Of a stretch of 64,000 nucleotides of DNA, positions 50,459-61,054 are shown one piece after another (the stretch's first letter is position 1; every line of letters begins with the position of its first letter). The stretch is from Lepidostoma basale (lineage: Eukaryota; Arthropoda; Insecta; Trichoptera; Lepidostomatidae), in the NCBI GenBank assembly GCA_022606425.2, contig JAHDVF020001560.1, forward strand, positions 1 through 64,000. Direction: 5' to 3'. The notes beneath the pieces were generated by a model. The model searched no databases, was not told the origin of the DNA, and saw nothing but the letters and a program-made list of their open reading frames with translations. The position numbers were made by a program, and so were the translations under genes.

Positions 50459-51240
50459 GTGATAACATTTGAATTGAAAATTATGGTACGCATAGCCAAC
50501 ACCACACATAAATTGAAATGTGCACAGCGGGCTATTGAGAGACAGTTGCTTGCCATAACTCTGAGGGACAGAAAACCAAATGTTGAAATTAGACGCCGAA
50601 CAAAGCTTGTCGATATGATATACCTTATTCTTCCCTGTTCCCCAGAGGATTGCTTCTCTGTGAGGTAGATTACCAGCTGTCCTTCCATCATTTATGAGGT
50701 CTTCCACGAGAACGAGTCCCGTGAGGCTGATTTTGTAATGCAATATATGGGGGAGTCTGGTGTTGTCCATTCTTTGGACATGACCATACCAGTCCCTCCT
50801 ACGCTGTTTACTATAACTTATAATATCTTCAACCTCACATTATTATCTTATTCTGGTGTTTCTCGTTTTCTTACATTTAGTGTTTTTTGTCTACTATCAT
50901 CCTTGGTGTCTTCATCTCGGTGTGATAGATCATATTTTCAAATTAAAATTGAAATGGGCAGATCATGTTGTCAGTCAAGGAATGGATAGATGAGCACCCA
51001 GATTATTGATTTTGAGAGCAAGAGAGCGTGGCAAGAAAAAAAAGGCACCGGTTGTCCAAAAAAATGGACTGACGACATTATTCCACTTGGGGGAAGAACA
51101 TGGGCAAGAGTCAACGATTCAATTCTATTTATACCATAAGTGTCGGCACAAGAATACATTCCACATAATTAGAACAGGCAAAAGAAGTAGAGGCAGATCT
51201 CCTTCGCGGGGGGTGTGACCAGATTAAGGAGATGACTGGG
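50459..51240 (+). mobile_element. LINE-I RT C-terminus split by LINE-J
   Basis: The plus strand reads LKCAQRAIERQLLAITLRDR then RRRTKLVDMI up to about 50620. It resumes near 50932 with FKLKLKWADH-like codons, PKKWTDDIIPLGGRTWARV and NRQKK. Removing the block between restores the usual order of this family (RRTKV.DI / LKW.WAGH). Confidence 0.72.
50636..50930 (-). mobile_element. LINE-J fragment nested in LINE-I
   Basis: The minus strand has MDNTRLPHILHYKISLTGLV then LVEDLINDGRTAGNLPHREA. It matches 24885-25345 (TCTTCCACGAGAACGAGTCC on the plus strand). Confidence 0.68.
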
Positions 51241-51419
51241 GGAGACCTCAACTCGGCGGTGCCGGTTGCGGAGAACAGAGAGGATTTTTATTTTTCTTTA
51301 TTGGTTTCAAAATACGTTATTATGATCCTTGGTGATGATTATCTCAAGGATATTTCTAGTTGTTTTAAAATTTCATTTCAGCTACAGAGCTTTTCATAAG
51401 TCATAGGGACTTAGAGGAG

Positions 51420-51610
51420 TCCCACCGCTTTCCCGAAGCTGTTGTAGGCGAACGAAGGCTTTCGTCAGCTTCGCTCTATCAATCCCTAGGCCCGTCCCTC
51501 GTCCATGCGGGACTTGGGACGTTACTGGGGTTAAGATTAAATAAAAACAAGGGGGACCCAGACCACTCTTAAGCTACTCATTTCCTCTATGGCTCGTCGA
51601 AATGTAAATT
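51420..51610 (+). repeat. Repeat N copy
   Basis: TTTCCCGAAGCTGTTGTAGG, CTTTCGTCAGCTTCGCTC, CCCTAGGCCCGTCCCTCGTC, GCGGGACTTGGGAC and AAGGGGGACCCAGACCACTC are in the same order as at 8615-8820. Confidence 0.75.
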
Positions 51611-51739
51611 TATTTAATAAAGATAATACAAAATAAGCTACAGAGCAAAATGGGCTATCTATATATGTTATGTTTCGACATTCGCCTTACAGCTGAGGAA
51701 ACCATGGAAAACCTCAATCTGTGTTTAAAAGAACGGAGA

Positions 51740-51800
51740 TGATTGGAGACGTTTTATTTCAGCCACGTTCGACTCTGTGGATCACGATCCTCAGTAATCA
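51740..51800 (+). mobile_element. Jockey/CR1 RT scrap
   Basis: The plus strand reads ATFDSVDHDPQ, like the DFSKAFDSVDHDLL motif with the first catalytic aspartate. It is too short to place further. Confidence 0.35.
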
Positions 51801-51829
51801 AATCAAATCAAAGCTGTAAAGAATTGGTT

Positions 51830-52255
51830 CCGAGCATTCCTAAAGGAAATGCCGTGGGATAGAGCCACGGATAACTACCATACTCCTTCATATAGAGATA
51901 TCTCAGATATTTTTTTCTGAATTCTCTCCAGCATAACGGATCTCGCCTCGTGAGGACTCCATATCACAGAACCACTTTCGAGTCTGCTCCGAACCAACGC
52001 GTTGTATAGGACTCTGAGCACATTGGGATCTCTGAAAACTCTTCCGGTCCGAATGATGAAGCCCAACACCCTCAGTGCAATGTCACAAATCCTCGCGATA
52101 TGTGCATGAAAAGTCAGCCTACTCTCATAGATGATTCCGAGATCTCTCGTCGTAGATACATGACATGTGCTAGTTGCTGGTTGTTCATTGTGTATCTAAG
52201 ACACACAGTTCTCAATGCTCTAGTAAAAGATAGCATAACGCACTTAGAGACAGTA
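51830..52255 (-). mobile_element. LINE-C-type RT C-terminal region
   Basis: From right to left on the minus strand: a decayed SKCVMLSF-RAL, YTMNNQQ, HAHIARICDIALRVLGFIIR, RVFRDPNVLRVLYNALVRSR and LESGSVIWSPHEARSVMLER. This order (ALR.LGFI.R ... L..LY.ALVRS.LE....VW.P) is the Jockey/CR1 thumb region. Frame 51875-52069 is open. Confidence 0.82.
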
Positions 52256-52319
52256 ATGAGGAAGCGAAGAAGAAGAAGAATTAGTATTTCTTACAAAATA
52301 AATCATTCATAAAATAAAT

Positions 52320-52502
52320 CAAATAAATCAAATATTGAATGTCGGCCATGTGAGGAGTCAGAGAAATCGACGCGCGTGCATGACACGATGTATGAATGTT
52401 GAGGAAGCGAGAGAAATATGTCAGGAAAGAAAAGTGTGGCAGTCCATTCTTTCTGCCTACCCCTTCGGGGAGACGGCGTGATGGTTAGTTAGTTAGTTAG
52501 TT
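52320..52502 (+). mobile_element. LINE-A1 3' end
   Basis: AATATTGAATGTCGGCCATG to GGAGACGGCGTGATGG with a TTAGTTAGTTAGTTAG tail covers the last 50 codons. It is nearly identical to the end of 29262-29813. Confidence 0.85.
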
Positions 52503-52910
52503 TTACATAATACAAATCAAAGTCAATAAATTTCACTTTTCGTTCAGTGATTTCAACGTGATTTACTGGCCATAAAAATAATTTTATAGCTTTTTACGTA
52601 GTATTTGTATACACATTCGAATATCAGCAAGTCATGTGTTATGAGCTATGTTGAAAATTGACATTTAATTTATATCCAAAGAAGTGTGAAGGTTTTTTTT
52701 TACAAATTTGCATCATAACACGCCATGAGATAGAGGTGTGACATACGATTTATTTACATAATAATACGAAATAAATAGAGATGTCACATAGCGAATATAA
52801 TGTCTTGTCTAATGCATTACATAACGCCAGATACAGAGTTATTCAGAAATATGTGCGAAACGAGAACATACCATATGTAATTCTATGCGTCAAAAAGTAT
52901 AGTCCATTGT
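52503..52910. other. AT-rich spacer
   Basis: No supported feature. A 30-bp LINE-B scrap (CGTGGACCTTAAAAGTCAAC) is at about 52923. Confidence 0.4.
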
Positions 52911-53084
52911 TAAACTTACAACGTGGACCTTAAAAGTCAACTCAATACATTTATTTATATAATATTTATATAATACATAATATTTATTTATATAATACAT
53001 AATACACAAATGAGACGGCAAACGAAAAACATTTAGCCGACTCGTTTGGACACACAATGGTATTACAAGGATAATTTGATGGGG

Positions 53085-53195
53085 CTAAATGTATGGCCCG
53101 GCGTGTCCCTCCGAAAGAGGGCGAGGGGGGATTTAGGGTTTATGATAAAGTCTTACATTTTTGTCAGGGAATGGAAGACCAGTTAGGGTTGGGAT
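53085..53195. repeat. Repeat Q copy
   Basis: ATGTATGGCCCGGCGTGTCC, GGGGGGATTTAGGGTTTATG and GGAATGGAAGACCAGTT match 30135-30255. Confidence 0.6.
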
Positions 53196-53229
53196 TGACT
53201 TCAACGTTTATAACTGTTAAATTACAACA

Positions 53230-53325
53230 CTGTTGTAATATCACAATTTTTTAATTAGGCATTTTTGAGATTGTCGTGACAGCCGTTTCGTCAACCTATA
53301 TCGGCATCTTCAGGTGTTAAAAACA
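53230..53325 (-). repeat. Repeat U, inverted
   Basis: The minus strand reads AACACCTGAAGATGCCGATA then GGTTGACGAAACGGCTGTCA and CGACAATCTC, the same order as 35275-35340. Confidence 0.65.
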
Positions 53326-53357
53326 ATGCTGTCTCGACATTTTCAAAAAGTGTATAA

Positions 53358-53462
53358 TAAATGAGATTGCCAAAAAGATTGCTGGAGTGGCACCCAGGTG
53401 GTAGAAGACCAATTGGACGACCAAGGCTGCGATGGGAGGATGAAGTTGGGAGAGATGGAATG
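53358..53462 (+). mobile_element. LINE-K fragment fused to LINE-A
   Basis: The plus strand reads RLPKRLLEWHPGGRRPIGRP then RLRWEDEVGRDGMV, a LINE-K C-terminal block (VPKK.L...PGGRR..GRPRLRWED). At 53463 the sequence switches to minus-strand LINE-A without a tail. Confidence 0.78.
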
Positions 53463-53640
53463 GTCGATTTCTCTGACTCCTCACATGGCCGACATTCAAT
53501 ATTTGATTTATTTGATCGTGCCACGTTTTCCTCGGTCTTCCTCTATTTCTGGTTCCATTTACATTGTTAACGTATAATTTTTTTACCATTCTTTCTTCAT
53601 TCATTCTTTCCATATGTCCAAACCATCTTAATGTGTGTAC
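53463..53640 (-). mobile_element. LINE-A1 internal fragment
   Basis: Minus frame 53317-53613 reads MERMNEERMVKKLYVNNVNG then RGRPRKTWHDQINQILNVGH. The C-terminal 40 codons and the tail are replaced by LINE-K. Confidence 0.8.
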
Positions 53641-53689
53641 AAACTATCTGTGTGTAAAAACCAAATAAGCGTTTTTTTTTTAAATTTCA

Positions 53690-53905
53690 CTTAGAATGCA
53701 ATCATCTGCCTTACATTTCTTCCTTATTCATTCGTCGTTCGGTATTCTATCATTTATCGTTTACCACACATTCTTCTCAGAAATCTTAATTCTACGGCAC
53801 TTATGGTACTACTTTCATTCTTATTTTGCCAGCTCCAAGTTTCCTCACTTCCATACATAAATGTTGGCACTAAAACTCCATTATGTACTGCCAGTTTAAA
53901 TACGG
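53690..53905 (-). mobile_element. LINE-A2 internal fragment
   Basis: ATGCAATCATCTGCCTTACA (KADDCI on the minus strand), CACACATTCTTCTCAGA and CTTCCATACATAAATGTTGG give the LMYGSEA to KADDCI region in reverse. Confidence 0.72.
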
Positions 53906-54142
53906 CGTTTGTAAATCGTGGGCTCATTAAGATAACTTAAAAATCTCTGTTATGAAAATGGCATACGAGTATGAAGTCAAATCAGATCAAATCAGATAGT
54001 ATACAATCTATCGAAGTCATCACATTTAGCAGTTAAATTATCTTTTCGTTGCCATCTCTAACATTTCTCCTTATTTGCAAGTTTAGAGATAAAATATTAA
54101 ATGTTGAAACTTACTCAAAATAATAGTAATGCATTAGGCTTA

Positions 54143-54301
54143 TATATTATATTTGAATGGTTGAAGTGAAATAGGCATTAAGTAAAAAAAATGCAGTGTT
54201 TTATATGGTACATAGGTACATAACGAAATTGCATACTGTGTTTTATCCTTCTTTTTTGTACTCAGTGCCTATTTTACTTCAACCATTCATTTAATATAAA
54301 T
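54143..54301. repeat. Fold-back element P8
   Basis: TTTGAATGGTTGAAGTGAAA then TAGGCATTAAGTA pairs with TACTCAGTGCCTATTTTACT then TCAACCATTCATTTAATATA. It lacks the GAAAC motif. Confidence 0.8.
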
Positions 54302-54302
54302 A

Positions 54303-54400
54303 AAATCGTCCATGTTCTAGAAATTTTGTTATAAGATATGTTTCGCCTTGCTGAGGAATTATCAAATGATTTGTTAATGCCCTAGCAAATCGATTCATCG
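54303..54400. repeat. P3 half copy
   Basis: AGATATGTTTCGCCTTGCTG then AGGAATTATCAAATGATTTG is the inverted P3 inner arm. Confidence 0.5.
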
Positions 54401-54411
54401 CTCTAAAAAAA

Positions 54412-54915
54412 AAAAACATCACGTCGTTTCTCCGCAGGGGTATGCAGAGAGAATGGACCGCCACACTACTCTATCCTGACATACCTCTATAGATTCCTCC
54501 ACATTCATACAGCGAGTCATACACGCACGTCGATTCTTCCGGCTTCTGACATGACCAACCTTTAAAATTTGATTAATGTGGTCATGCCATGTTTTCCTTG
54601 GTCTACCTCGACTCCTTACTCCATTTACATCGTTAATGTATACTTTTTTAACCATTCTTTCTTCACCCATGCGCTCCATATGTCCGAATCTTTCATAATT
54701 TTGTTCATAATACCTTCTTTCGCTCTACATTCCTTTCTAATATCAGCATTTGAGATTCTGTCGTACATCATTCTACCACACATACGTCTTAGGGACCTCA
54801 TCTCTACCGCATTTATTCTGCTCTCATCTTTCTTCTGCCAGTTCCATGCTTCGCTTCCATACATAAGGGTTGGGACCAGAATTCCATCGTGAACGGCCAT
54901 TTTCGCTTTCATTGA
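54412..54915 (-). mobile_element. LINE-A3 3' end
   Basis: Minus frames 54625-54912 (KAKMAVHDGILVPTLMYGSE, RRMCGRMMYDRISNADIRKE) and 54419-54679 (ERMGEERMVKKVYINDVNGV, RGRPRKTWHDHINQILKVGH, WRSILSAYPCGETT) are joined by a small deletion near 54690. The A-rich left end replaces the (CAA)n tail seen in other A3 copies. Confidence 0.82.
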
Positions 54916-55345
54916 TAAATTATTTTATATTATAATACAATACTCTAAAATAATTTTTTTTTTTTGACTTAACCAAAAATATGAATTTGAATTTCCTAGA
55001 AATTATTCAATGTTTGTATGATACAAATCTATTATATTTTTGGAAAACCAGAATAACTAATATCTACTATTATTTTCGAATGCAACTTCAATAGGTGTGC
55101 AATTCTAAGTATTTCTTATTGTGTCTATTGAAAATATTAAATTGGATCAAAGCTAACGATTGATTAATACTAACATCAAAAAATATTTATATTACAGTCA
55201 AAATGTGGTATAAATGAAATGTAATATTTTTATGTTCGTGTTTTTACTCATTTTTTTAAACAGTTTTCCCATTTCTCCTTTTTACCGAATAATTAAAATG
55301 CGTTTCAACATACTTGTAGCTGTTTTTTTTTTGTATATTATTATT
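54916..55345. other. AT-rich spacer
   Basis: No supported feature. Confidence 0.4.
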
Positions 55346-55349
55346 ATAA

Positions 55350-55490
55350 CACAATGAAGTTCTACTTCCAACCCTTACGTGTGGAAGCGAAGCATGGATG
55401 TTGCACAAGAAATATGAGAGCAGATTAAAAGCGATAGAGATGAGATGATGCCGTGATGTCTTTTGAGAAAATAAACTGAATTGATTTTTA
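55350..55490 (+). mobile_element. LINE-A scrap joined to LINE-C tail
   Basis: AATGAAGTTCTACTTCCAAC and GGAAGCGAAGCATGGATG (LINE-A GSEAWM) stop at about 55452. GTCTTTTGAGAAAATAAACT then GAATTGATTT is the LINE-C UTR end. Confidence 0.6.
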
Positions 55491-55491
55491 C

Positions 55492-55900
55492 ATCGTAACA
55501 AGCACTCGTCGATTTTTTCTACTTTGATTATGGCTGCCTTTTAGTATTTTATTAATTTGGTCATGTCATGCTTTTCTTGATCTTCCACGGCTTCTCTTTC
55601 CACTCACACCGCTTGTATACAACATTTTTACAATTCTTCTCTCGTCCATTGGTTCCGTGTGTCCAAATCATCTTAGAGTTATTTTATTTATTTTGTTTAT
55701 GATGCAATCATCTGCCTTGCATTTTTTCCTTATTTCGTTTTTATTTTTTTTGTACCTACATATATCGTTTTCTTACACATTCTTCTCGGTGATCTCATTT
55801 CTATGGGATTTATCCTACTTTCATCCTTCTTTTGTAAGCTCCAAGTTTCAATTTCATACGTAAGGGTTGGCACTAAAACTCCATTATGTACTGCCATCAC
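55492..55900 (-). mobile_element. LINE-A2 fragment
   Basis: Reading right to left: AVHNGVLVPTLTYEIET-like coding, then RMCK-like and KADDCIINKI, then RWFG-like, and GRPRKA-HDQIN. It lacks the last codons and the tail. Confidence 0.72.
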
Positions 55901-55938
55901 AGGTTTGTTCAGACAATGAAACGATATACTCGTAAGTA

Positions 55939-56164
55939 TAAAGGCAGAAACATACTATTAACACGCGACGTGGCGTGTTTACTCCCACCATCGGCAACAC
56001 GTCGATCTAGCTTGTCTGGATCGGGTGGCGTGTGCGCGCATGGCGTCGCGTCGGGTGTTCGTAGTGTGATTCTGTCAATAGAAAACAATACAATTTGATT
56101 CGACTTAACACGCATCACGTGGCATCGGGTGGCGTGGCGTGTTAATAGTATGTTTCTGCCTTAA
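55939..56164. mobile_element. Harbinger-like MITE with TAA target duplication
   Basis: AGGCAGAAACATACTATTAA then CACGC at 55942 is repeated exactly in reverse complement ending at 56161. TAA flanks both sides (55939-55941, 56162-56164). The 3-bp TWA duplication is typical of PIF/Harbinger elements. The 220-bp body is rich in GCGTGGCGTG-type motifs and is non-coding. Confidence 0.8.
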
Positions 56165-56329
56165 TCCATTGTCTAAATCAGAGCACGTGTTATTATCGCT
56201 TGACTAGCCGTTCCTTTGTTTACTATTAATGCAATACTCTGCGTATAAACAACAGACAATGCCACTGTAATAATGCGCAGGCGTTAGATTTGTATATCAT
56301 AATAATTATAATATGAAACCTTTGATACA

Positions 56330-57115
56330 TTAACATGCAAATATAGCAGTACGTAATGACGTTTTAGTGCCCTTATGCACGGAAGTGAAACTTTGGAGCT
56401 GGCAGAAATGTAGAATAAATGCTGTAGAAACAACGAAATAAGAAAGGAATGTAAGGCAGATGATTGCATTCTTCTTCTTATTTTTGTCCTGTCACACCTC
56501 CGTGGTGCATAGGGCCTCGAGGAACCTTCTCCACCCGACTCTATCGCATACCTGATGCCTAACATCATCCCAAGTGAGGCCTGCTGCCTTAACCTCGTCC
56601 TGCAGGGCTCTTCTCCAGGTGGCTCTAGGTCTGTCTCGCTTCCTCTTTCCCCCCATAGGGGACCAGTCTAGTGCGCCCTGAGCGATGCAAGCTGGGTTCC
56701 GTCTCATAGTGTGACCGATCCACTGCCATTTGCGTCTAGCGACTTGTTCTCTAATTGGCTTTTCGCCTGCCATGGTCCAGAACGGCATTTGACACTGTTT
56801 GGGGCCAATAGATATTGAATATTGAGCGAAGGCACCTATTTATAAATACCTGGAGTTTTCCATGTCCGCGGTAGATTTCCAAGTCTCCTAAATTGCATCC
56901 TAAATAAAATTAACAAAAGGATCACTTAGATGGCTTGGACACATGGAAAGAATGAATGGTGAATAAAGTATTTTTAAACGACGTGTACGGTGCTAGAAAC
57001 AGAGGAAGATGAGTCAGAGAAATCGACGAGTGTGCATGTTACTATGTATGAATGTAGATGAATTTCGAGAGGTGTGTCAGGACAGAGTAGTATGGCAGTC
57101 CATCGTCTCTGCCTA
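56330..57115 (+). mobile_element. LINE-A2 copy split by LINE-L
   Basis: 56335-56469 covers the AVRN to KADDCI region. The copy resumes at about 56883 with ATTGCATCCTAAATAAAATT (CILNKI) and runs through RWLGHMERMN to the CQDRVVWQSIVSAY end without a tail. Confidence 0.75.
56463..56889 (-). mobile_element. LINE-L 3' end nested in LINE-A2
   Basis: Minus frame 56492-56788 (98 residues, open) reads EKPIREQVARRKWQWIGHTM, RRNPACIAQGALDWSPMGGK, RKRDRPRATWRRALQDEVKA and GLTWDDVRHQVCDRVGWRRF then LEALCTTEV. The RRKW.WIGHT.R / KRKRGRP..TWRR / GW..... order is a RTE-like LINE C-terminus. ATTGCAT occurs at both junctions (about 56463-56469 and 56883-56889), and the tail is TTCTTCTTCTT in plus text. Confidence 0.85.
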
Positions 57116-58095
57116 CTTACTTATATTTTTTCATTCTCTGATATTACCTGAGACTTTTTATGATCCACAAATAAAATAAGTGAATTAATAATGAAAAATA
57201 TTAAAACGAAAGGCTAACTTTACTGGATTGAAATATGTTCTCCATATTTTAAAGATATTAACCCTCCCTTCCCTATGATGGGTATCTTCTACACTTTGCT
57301 TCTAAAAACCATCAATATCTCTATAAATATAATAAATACAAGGTTAAGATTTTAGGTATTCCTCCATAATATATTTACGCAATGATTTAAAAAATAATAT
57401 TAATAATAATCAGAATTTATCGGGTACATCGGAGGTATTTTGTGAAAATCGAAAACAAATTCGCATCTCACTCTTGCATATGTTCTAGCTCAATGTTCTC
57501 CCTCTCGTCGTCCCGCGCGCTGGCAGTCGCTTTCGGGCTTGCAACCAGAGTGGATTTATGCCCGTTCCGTGAGCGTTGCCAGATGTTTTTTTTTAAATGT
57601 TTTTAGCAATTAAATCTCAATTATTATAATTTTTGACTTCAATTATAATTATATAAGGGGATTAGCAATGAATGTTCCTATTTTTCCGATTTAAAATCGC
57701 TAATTTTATAACGCGTACTGACTACCCTACATCGGAACGCACGTTTTTATTTTAGCACCGTAAGGGAAAGGTTAAAAAATATATAAACTCATAAATGCTA
57801 ATTACATTACAATTAACAAATCCTTTCTTCTGTTACTTAATGGTATTCTTTTGTTTACTTTTATTAGTTAAAGTTAACTGAATGAGTCATTGTATCATTA
57901 GTATGTGAGTAATGCAATGTAGGTATATAAAATAATAAACGCATTTTAAAGAACAATAAATTTTTTGCAATTCTATTATGCGTCATACAATAATGTTTCG
58001 CCGCATCCGAAAATGATAAGAGTCAATTTTTCATAGAATATATTTACAATAACAACAACAATTGCTGCAAACCAATCCCAGGTTGAAACCAGAGA
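57116..58095. other. Unassigned stretch
   Basis: 57470-57590 is GC-richer (TCGTCGTCCCGCGCGCTGGC, GTGAGCGTTGCCAGATG) and lies between AT-rich flanks. I see no second copy and no convincing frame. Confidence 0.35.
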
Positions 58096-58097
58096 AG

Positions 58098-58345
58098 AAG
58101 AACAACAACAAACCATCACGGCGTTTCTCCGCAGGGGTAGGCAGAGAGAATGGACCGCCACACTACTCTATCCTGGCACACCTCTTTAGATTCCTCCACA
58201 TTCATACATTTAAATTTTGATTAATTTGGTCATGCCATGTTTTCCTCGGTCCGCCTCGACTCCGTACTCCATTCACATCATTAACTTATACTTTCTTAAC
58301 CATTATTTCTCCATCCATGTGACCAACCCAGTGATCCTTTCATAA
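58098..58345 (-). mobile_element. LINE-A3 3' end with (CAA)n tail
   Basis: AACAACAACAAACCATCACG then GCGTTTCTCCGCAGGGGTAG begins the copy. It continues to a decayed MERM/RWFGHM region, with a deletion after CATTCATACAT. Confidence 0.75.
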
Positions 58346-58387
58346 TTTTGTTCATAATACCTTTTCCGAATATGTTTATAATAACAG

Positions 58388-58520
58388 CAACAAATCATCA
58401 CGCCGTTTCTCCGCATTGGTAGGTAGAGCGAATGGACCGCCACACTACTCTATCTTGATACAACTCTTTACCTTCCTCCGCGTCCTTTTTCTCGGTCGTC
58501 CTTATTCATTGACGTATCCT
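58388..58520 (-). mobile_element. LINE-A3 stub
   Basis: AACAGCAACAAATCATCACG then CCGTTTCTCCGCATTGG is a second A3 terminus only 50 bp from the previous copy. Confidence 0.65.
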
Positions 58521-58604
58521 CAAATTGACAGTACCCTATTTTTCGGACAATTTATTTATTTATTTAGGGTAATAAACAGCGATTGTATTATATTATAATA
58601 CAAA

Positions 58605-58872
58605 CAGTAGAACGTCGTATATCCGGACTAATTGGGACCGGATGTGTTCCGGATAATCAAACAGGCGCTAATTCTTTTAGGAAAACAAGGTTTAAATATT
58701 TTTTTCTCTCGGCCTATTTATTATAAAATAATTAATTATACTGCAAAAACAAGTACGAGTATATATGTAGTAGCTTTACATAAAAAGGCTTACATTACTC
58801 TACAGTACAGAAAAACCTTAATACAACGGACTAATTGTGGTGAGGGGGTGTCCGTTATATAAATAAAGGTTA
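58605..58872. mobile_element. pogo/Tigger-like terminal sequences
   Basis: CAGTAGAACGTCGTATATCC then GGACTAATTGGGACCGGATG at 58606 and CAGTACAGAAAAACCTTAAT then ACAACGGACTAATTGTGG at 58812 resemble, from memory, termini of pogo/Tigger-group DNA transposons. No transposase is present. Confidence 0.45.
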
Positions 58873-58874
58873 TA

Positions 58875-59285
58875 TAAATGCAGTGGAAATGAGACCTCTA
58901 AGACGAATGTGTGATAAATCTGAATGTGATAGAGTGTCAAATGCACCTATAAGAAGTGAATGCGGTGCTAATGAAAATGTTATGAACAAAATAATGAAAG
59001 GGTAGTTAAGATGGTTTGGACACCTGAAAATAATGAGTGAAGACAGAATTGTGAAGAATGTATAATATATGTAAACGACGTGAACGGAGCTAGAAATAAA
59101 GGAAATCAATCAAATATTAAACGTCGGTCATATGAGGAGTCGGAGATATCGACGTGCGTGCATGACAAGATGTATGAATGTAGAGAAATCGAGAGAAGTA
59201 TTATATGTCAGAACAGAATAGTGTGGCGGTCCAATCTTTCTGCTTACTCCTCCGGGGAGACGGCGTGATGGTTAGTTAGTCAGTT
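58875..59285 (+). mobile_element. LINE-A1 3' end
   Basis: NAVEMRPLRRMCDKSECDRV, RWFGHLKIMSEDRIV, then a large deletion in the GRPRK region. The end WRSNLSAYSSGETA is followed by a TTAGTTAGTCAGTTAGTTAG tail with one variant unit. Confidence 0.8.
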
Positions 59286-59296
59286 AGTTAGATTTA

Positions 59297-60555
59297 TTTT
59301 GTGGCGCGTCTTATGGATCGATGCGTCTAATCGTCCAAAACATTTTTTTTTTCTAAAAACATATGCATAAATTTTGGGGTGCATCTTATGGTACGATGCG
59401 TCTTATAGTTTAAAACATTTTTTTTATTCTAAAAAATTATGGTTACATATTGGGGTGCGTCTTATGGTCCGATGCGACTTATAGTTAAAAAAAATTTTTC
59501 TTCTAAAATTGATGGATACATTAAGGGGTATTTGGTTATAGTCCGATGCGTCTTATCGACCAAAACATGTTTTTTTCTTCAAATTTATAGATTAATTTTG
59601 GGGTGTGTCCTATGTTTCGATGCGTCTAATCGACCAAATAATTTTTTTTTCCTAAAAATATGTAGGTACATACATTTTGGGGTTCATCTTATGGTCTGAT
59701 GCGTCATATAGTTTTAAATATTTTTTCTTCTAAAAAAATATCGATACATATTGGGGTGCGTCTTATGGTCCCATAGGTCTTATTGTTTAAAATATTTATC
59801 TTCTTCTAAAAATTTACGGATACATTAAGGGGTGCGTCTTATGGTCCGATGCGTCTTATAGTTAAAAACTTTTTTTTCTTCTAAAAAATTATGGATACCT
59901 ATTGGGGTGCATCTTATGGTCCGATGCGTCTTAGAGTATAAAACATTTTTTTTCTTCTAAAAAATTATGGATACATATTGGGGTGCGTTTTACGGTCCGA
60001 TGCGTCTTATAGTGAAATGCATTTTTTTTCTTCTAAAAAAATATGGATACATTTGGGGGTACGTCTTATGGTCCGATGCGCATTATTGTTTTAAAGATTT
60101 TTTTATTCTAAAAATTGATGGATACAGTTGGGGTGCGTCTTAAGGTCCGATGCGTCTTATAGTTTAAAACTTTTTTTTCTTCTAAAAAATTATGGATACA
60201 TATTGGGGTGCGTCTTATGGTCCGATGCGTCTTATAGTTTAAAACATTTTTTTCTTCTAAAAAAATATGGATACATATTTGGGTGCGTCTTATGGTCCGA
60301 TGCGTCTTATCATCTAAAACATTTTTTAGTCTTCTATAAATTGATACATACATTTTGGGGTGCGGCTTATGGTCCGATGCGTCTTATCATCTAAAACATT
60401 TTTTAGTCTCCTATAAATTGATGGATCAATTTTGGGGTGCATCTTGTGATCTGGTGCGCCTTTTCGTCCAAAAAATAATGTAATTTTTATCAAAAAATTG
60501 ATAGATAAATATTGTAGTGCGGCTTATGGTCAGATGCGTCTTATCGTCCGCAACA
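59297..60555 (+). repeat. 75-bp minisatellite, about 17 units
   Basis: Each unit holds GGGGTGCGTCTTATGGTCCG then ATGCGTCTTATAGTTTAAAA and a T-rich tract with CTTCTAAAAAATTATGGATA. Start-to-start steps are close to 75 bp (for example 60134, 60209, 60284). Units 8 to 14 are most alike, and the edges (first and last three) most diverged. 75 bp is 25 codons, so frames such as 60128-60394 stay open with a repeating peptide, which I take to be an artefact. The array ends CAACATACGGTAC. Confidence 0.93.
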
Positions 60556-60559
60556 TACG

Positions 60560-61050
60560 GTACATTAATCTCTCATTTCGAATGTAATGTAACATATTTT
60601 TTTTACGAATGCAACCACAAACACACATGATTCATCTTATGAATAATGGTGCGCTATAAATATAACAATAAAAACGAGTTGTCGCTTGGTTATTCATAAT
60701 ATTTGTAATTTTACTCCTACTTACTGATGCATAGCAAAGCGCTGTCATGATAACAGATAAGATAAGGGATTACAATGGACATGAAAGCACTAAAATTACA
60801 ATCGCAAACTTGTTGTTTTGTAACGAATATAACTTTCAAGAATACGCAATACATCTTTTATAAGCTTTTTATCATCGGAAACTGATAATTCATTAATCCG
60901 ATTTTCGTTTTATTGTGACTTGTCCGTAAATCAATTTTCGTAGATAAGATTTCTTCTTCCTTCCTTTGTAAATATTGATATTGATTTCTTACCTTGTAGA
61001 TAACATCACGTTACTCATGACGTCATGAAGTTAATTTATTTTAGTCGTTG
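60560..61050. other. AT-rich spacer
   Basis: No supported feature. Confidence 0.4.
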
Positions 61051-61054
61051 AACC

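Noticed and set aside
57470..57590. Second host promoter in a GC-rich island
   Set aside because: No properly spaced TATA and initiator pair and no splice donor that I could support.
60128..60394. 88-residue ORF with a repeating 25-residue peptide
   Set aside because: It is a by-product of the 75-bp minisatellite, whose unit is a multiple of three. No start context or codon bias supports translation.
59297..60555. CRISPR-like array of regular repeats
   Set aside because: The whole 75-bp unit repeats with no unique spacers and no cas genes; the genome is eukaryotic.
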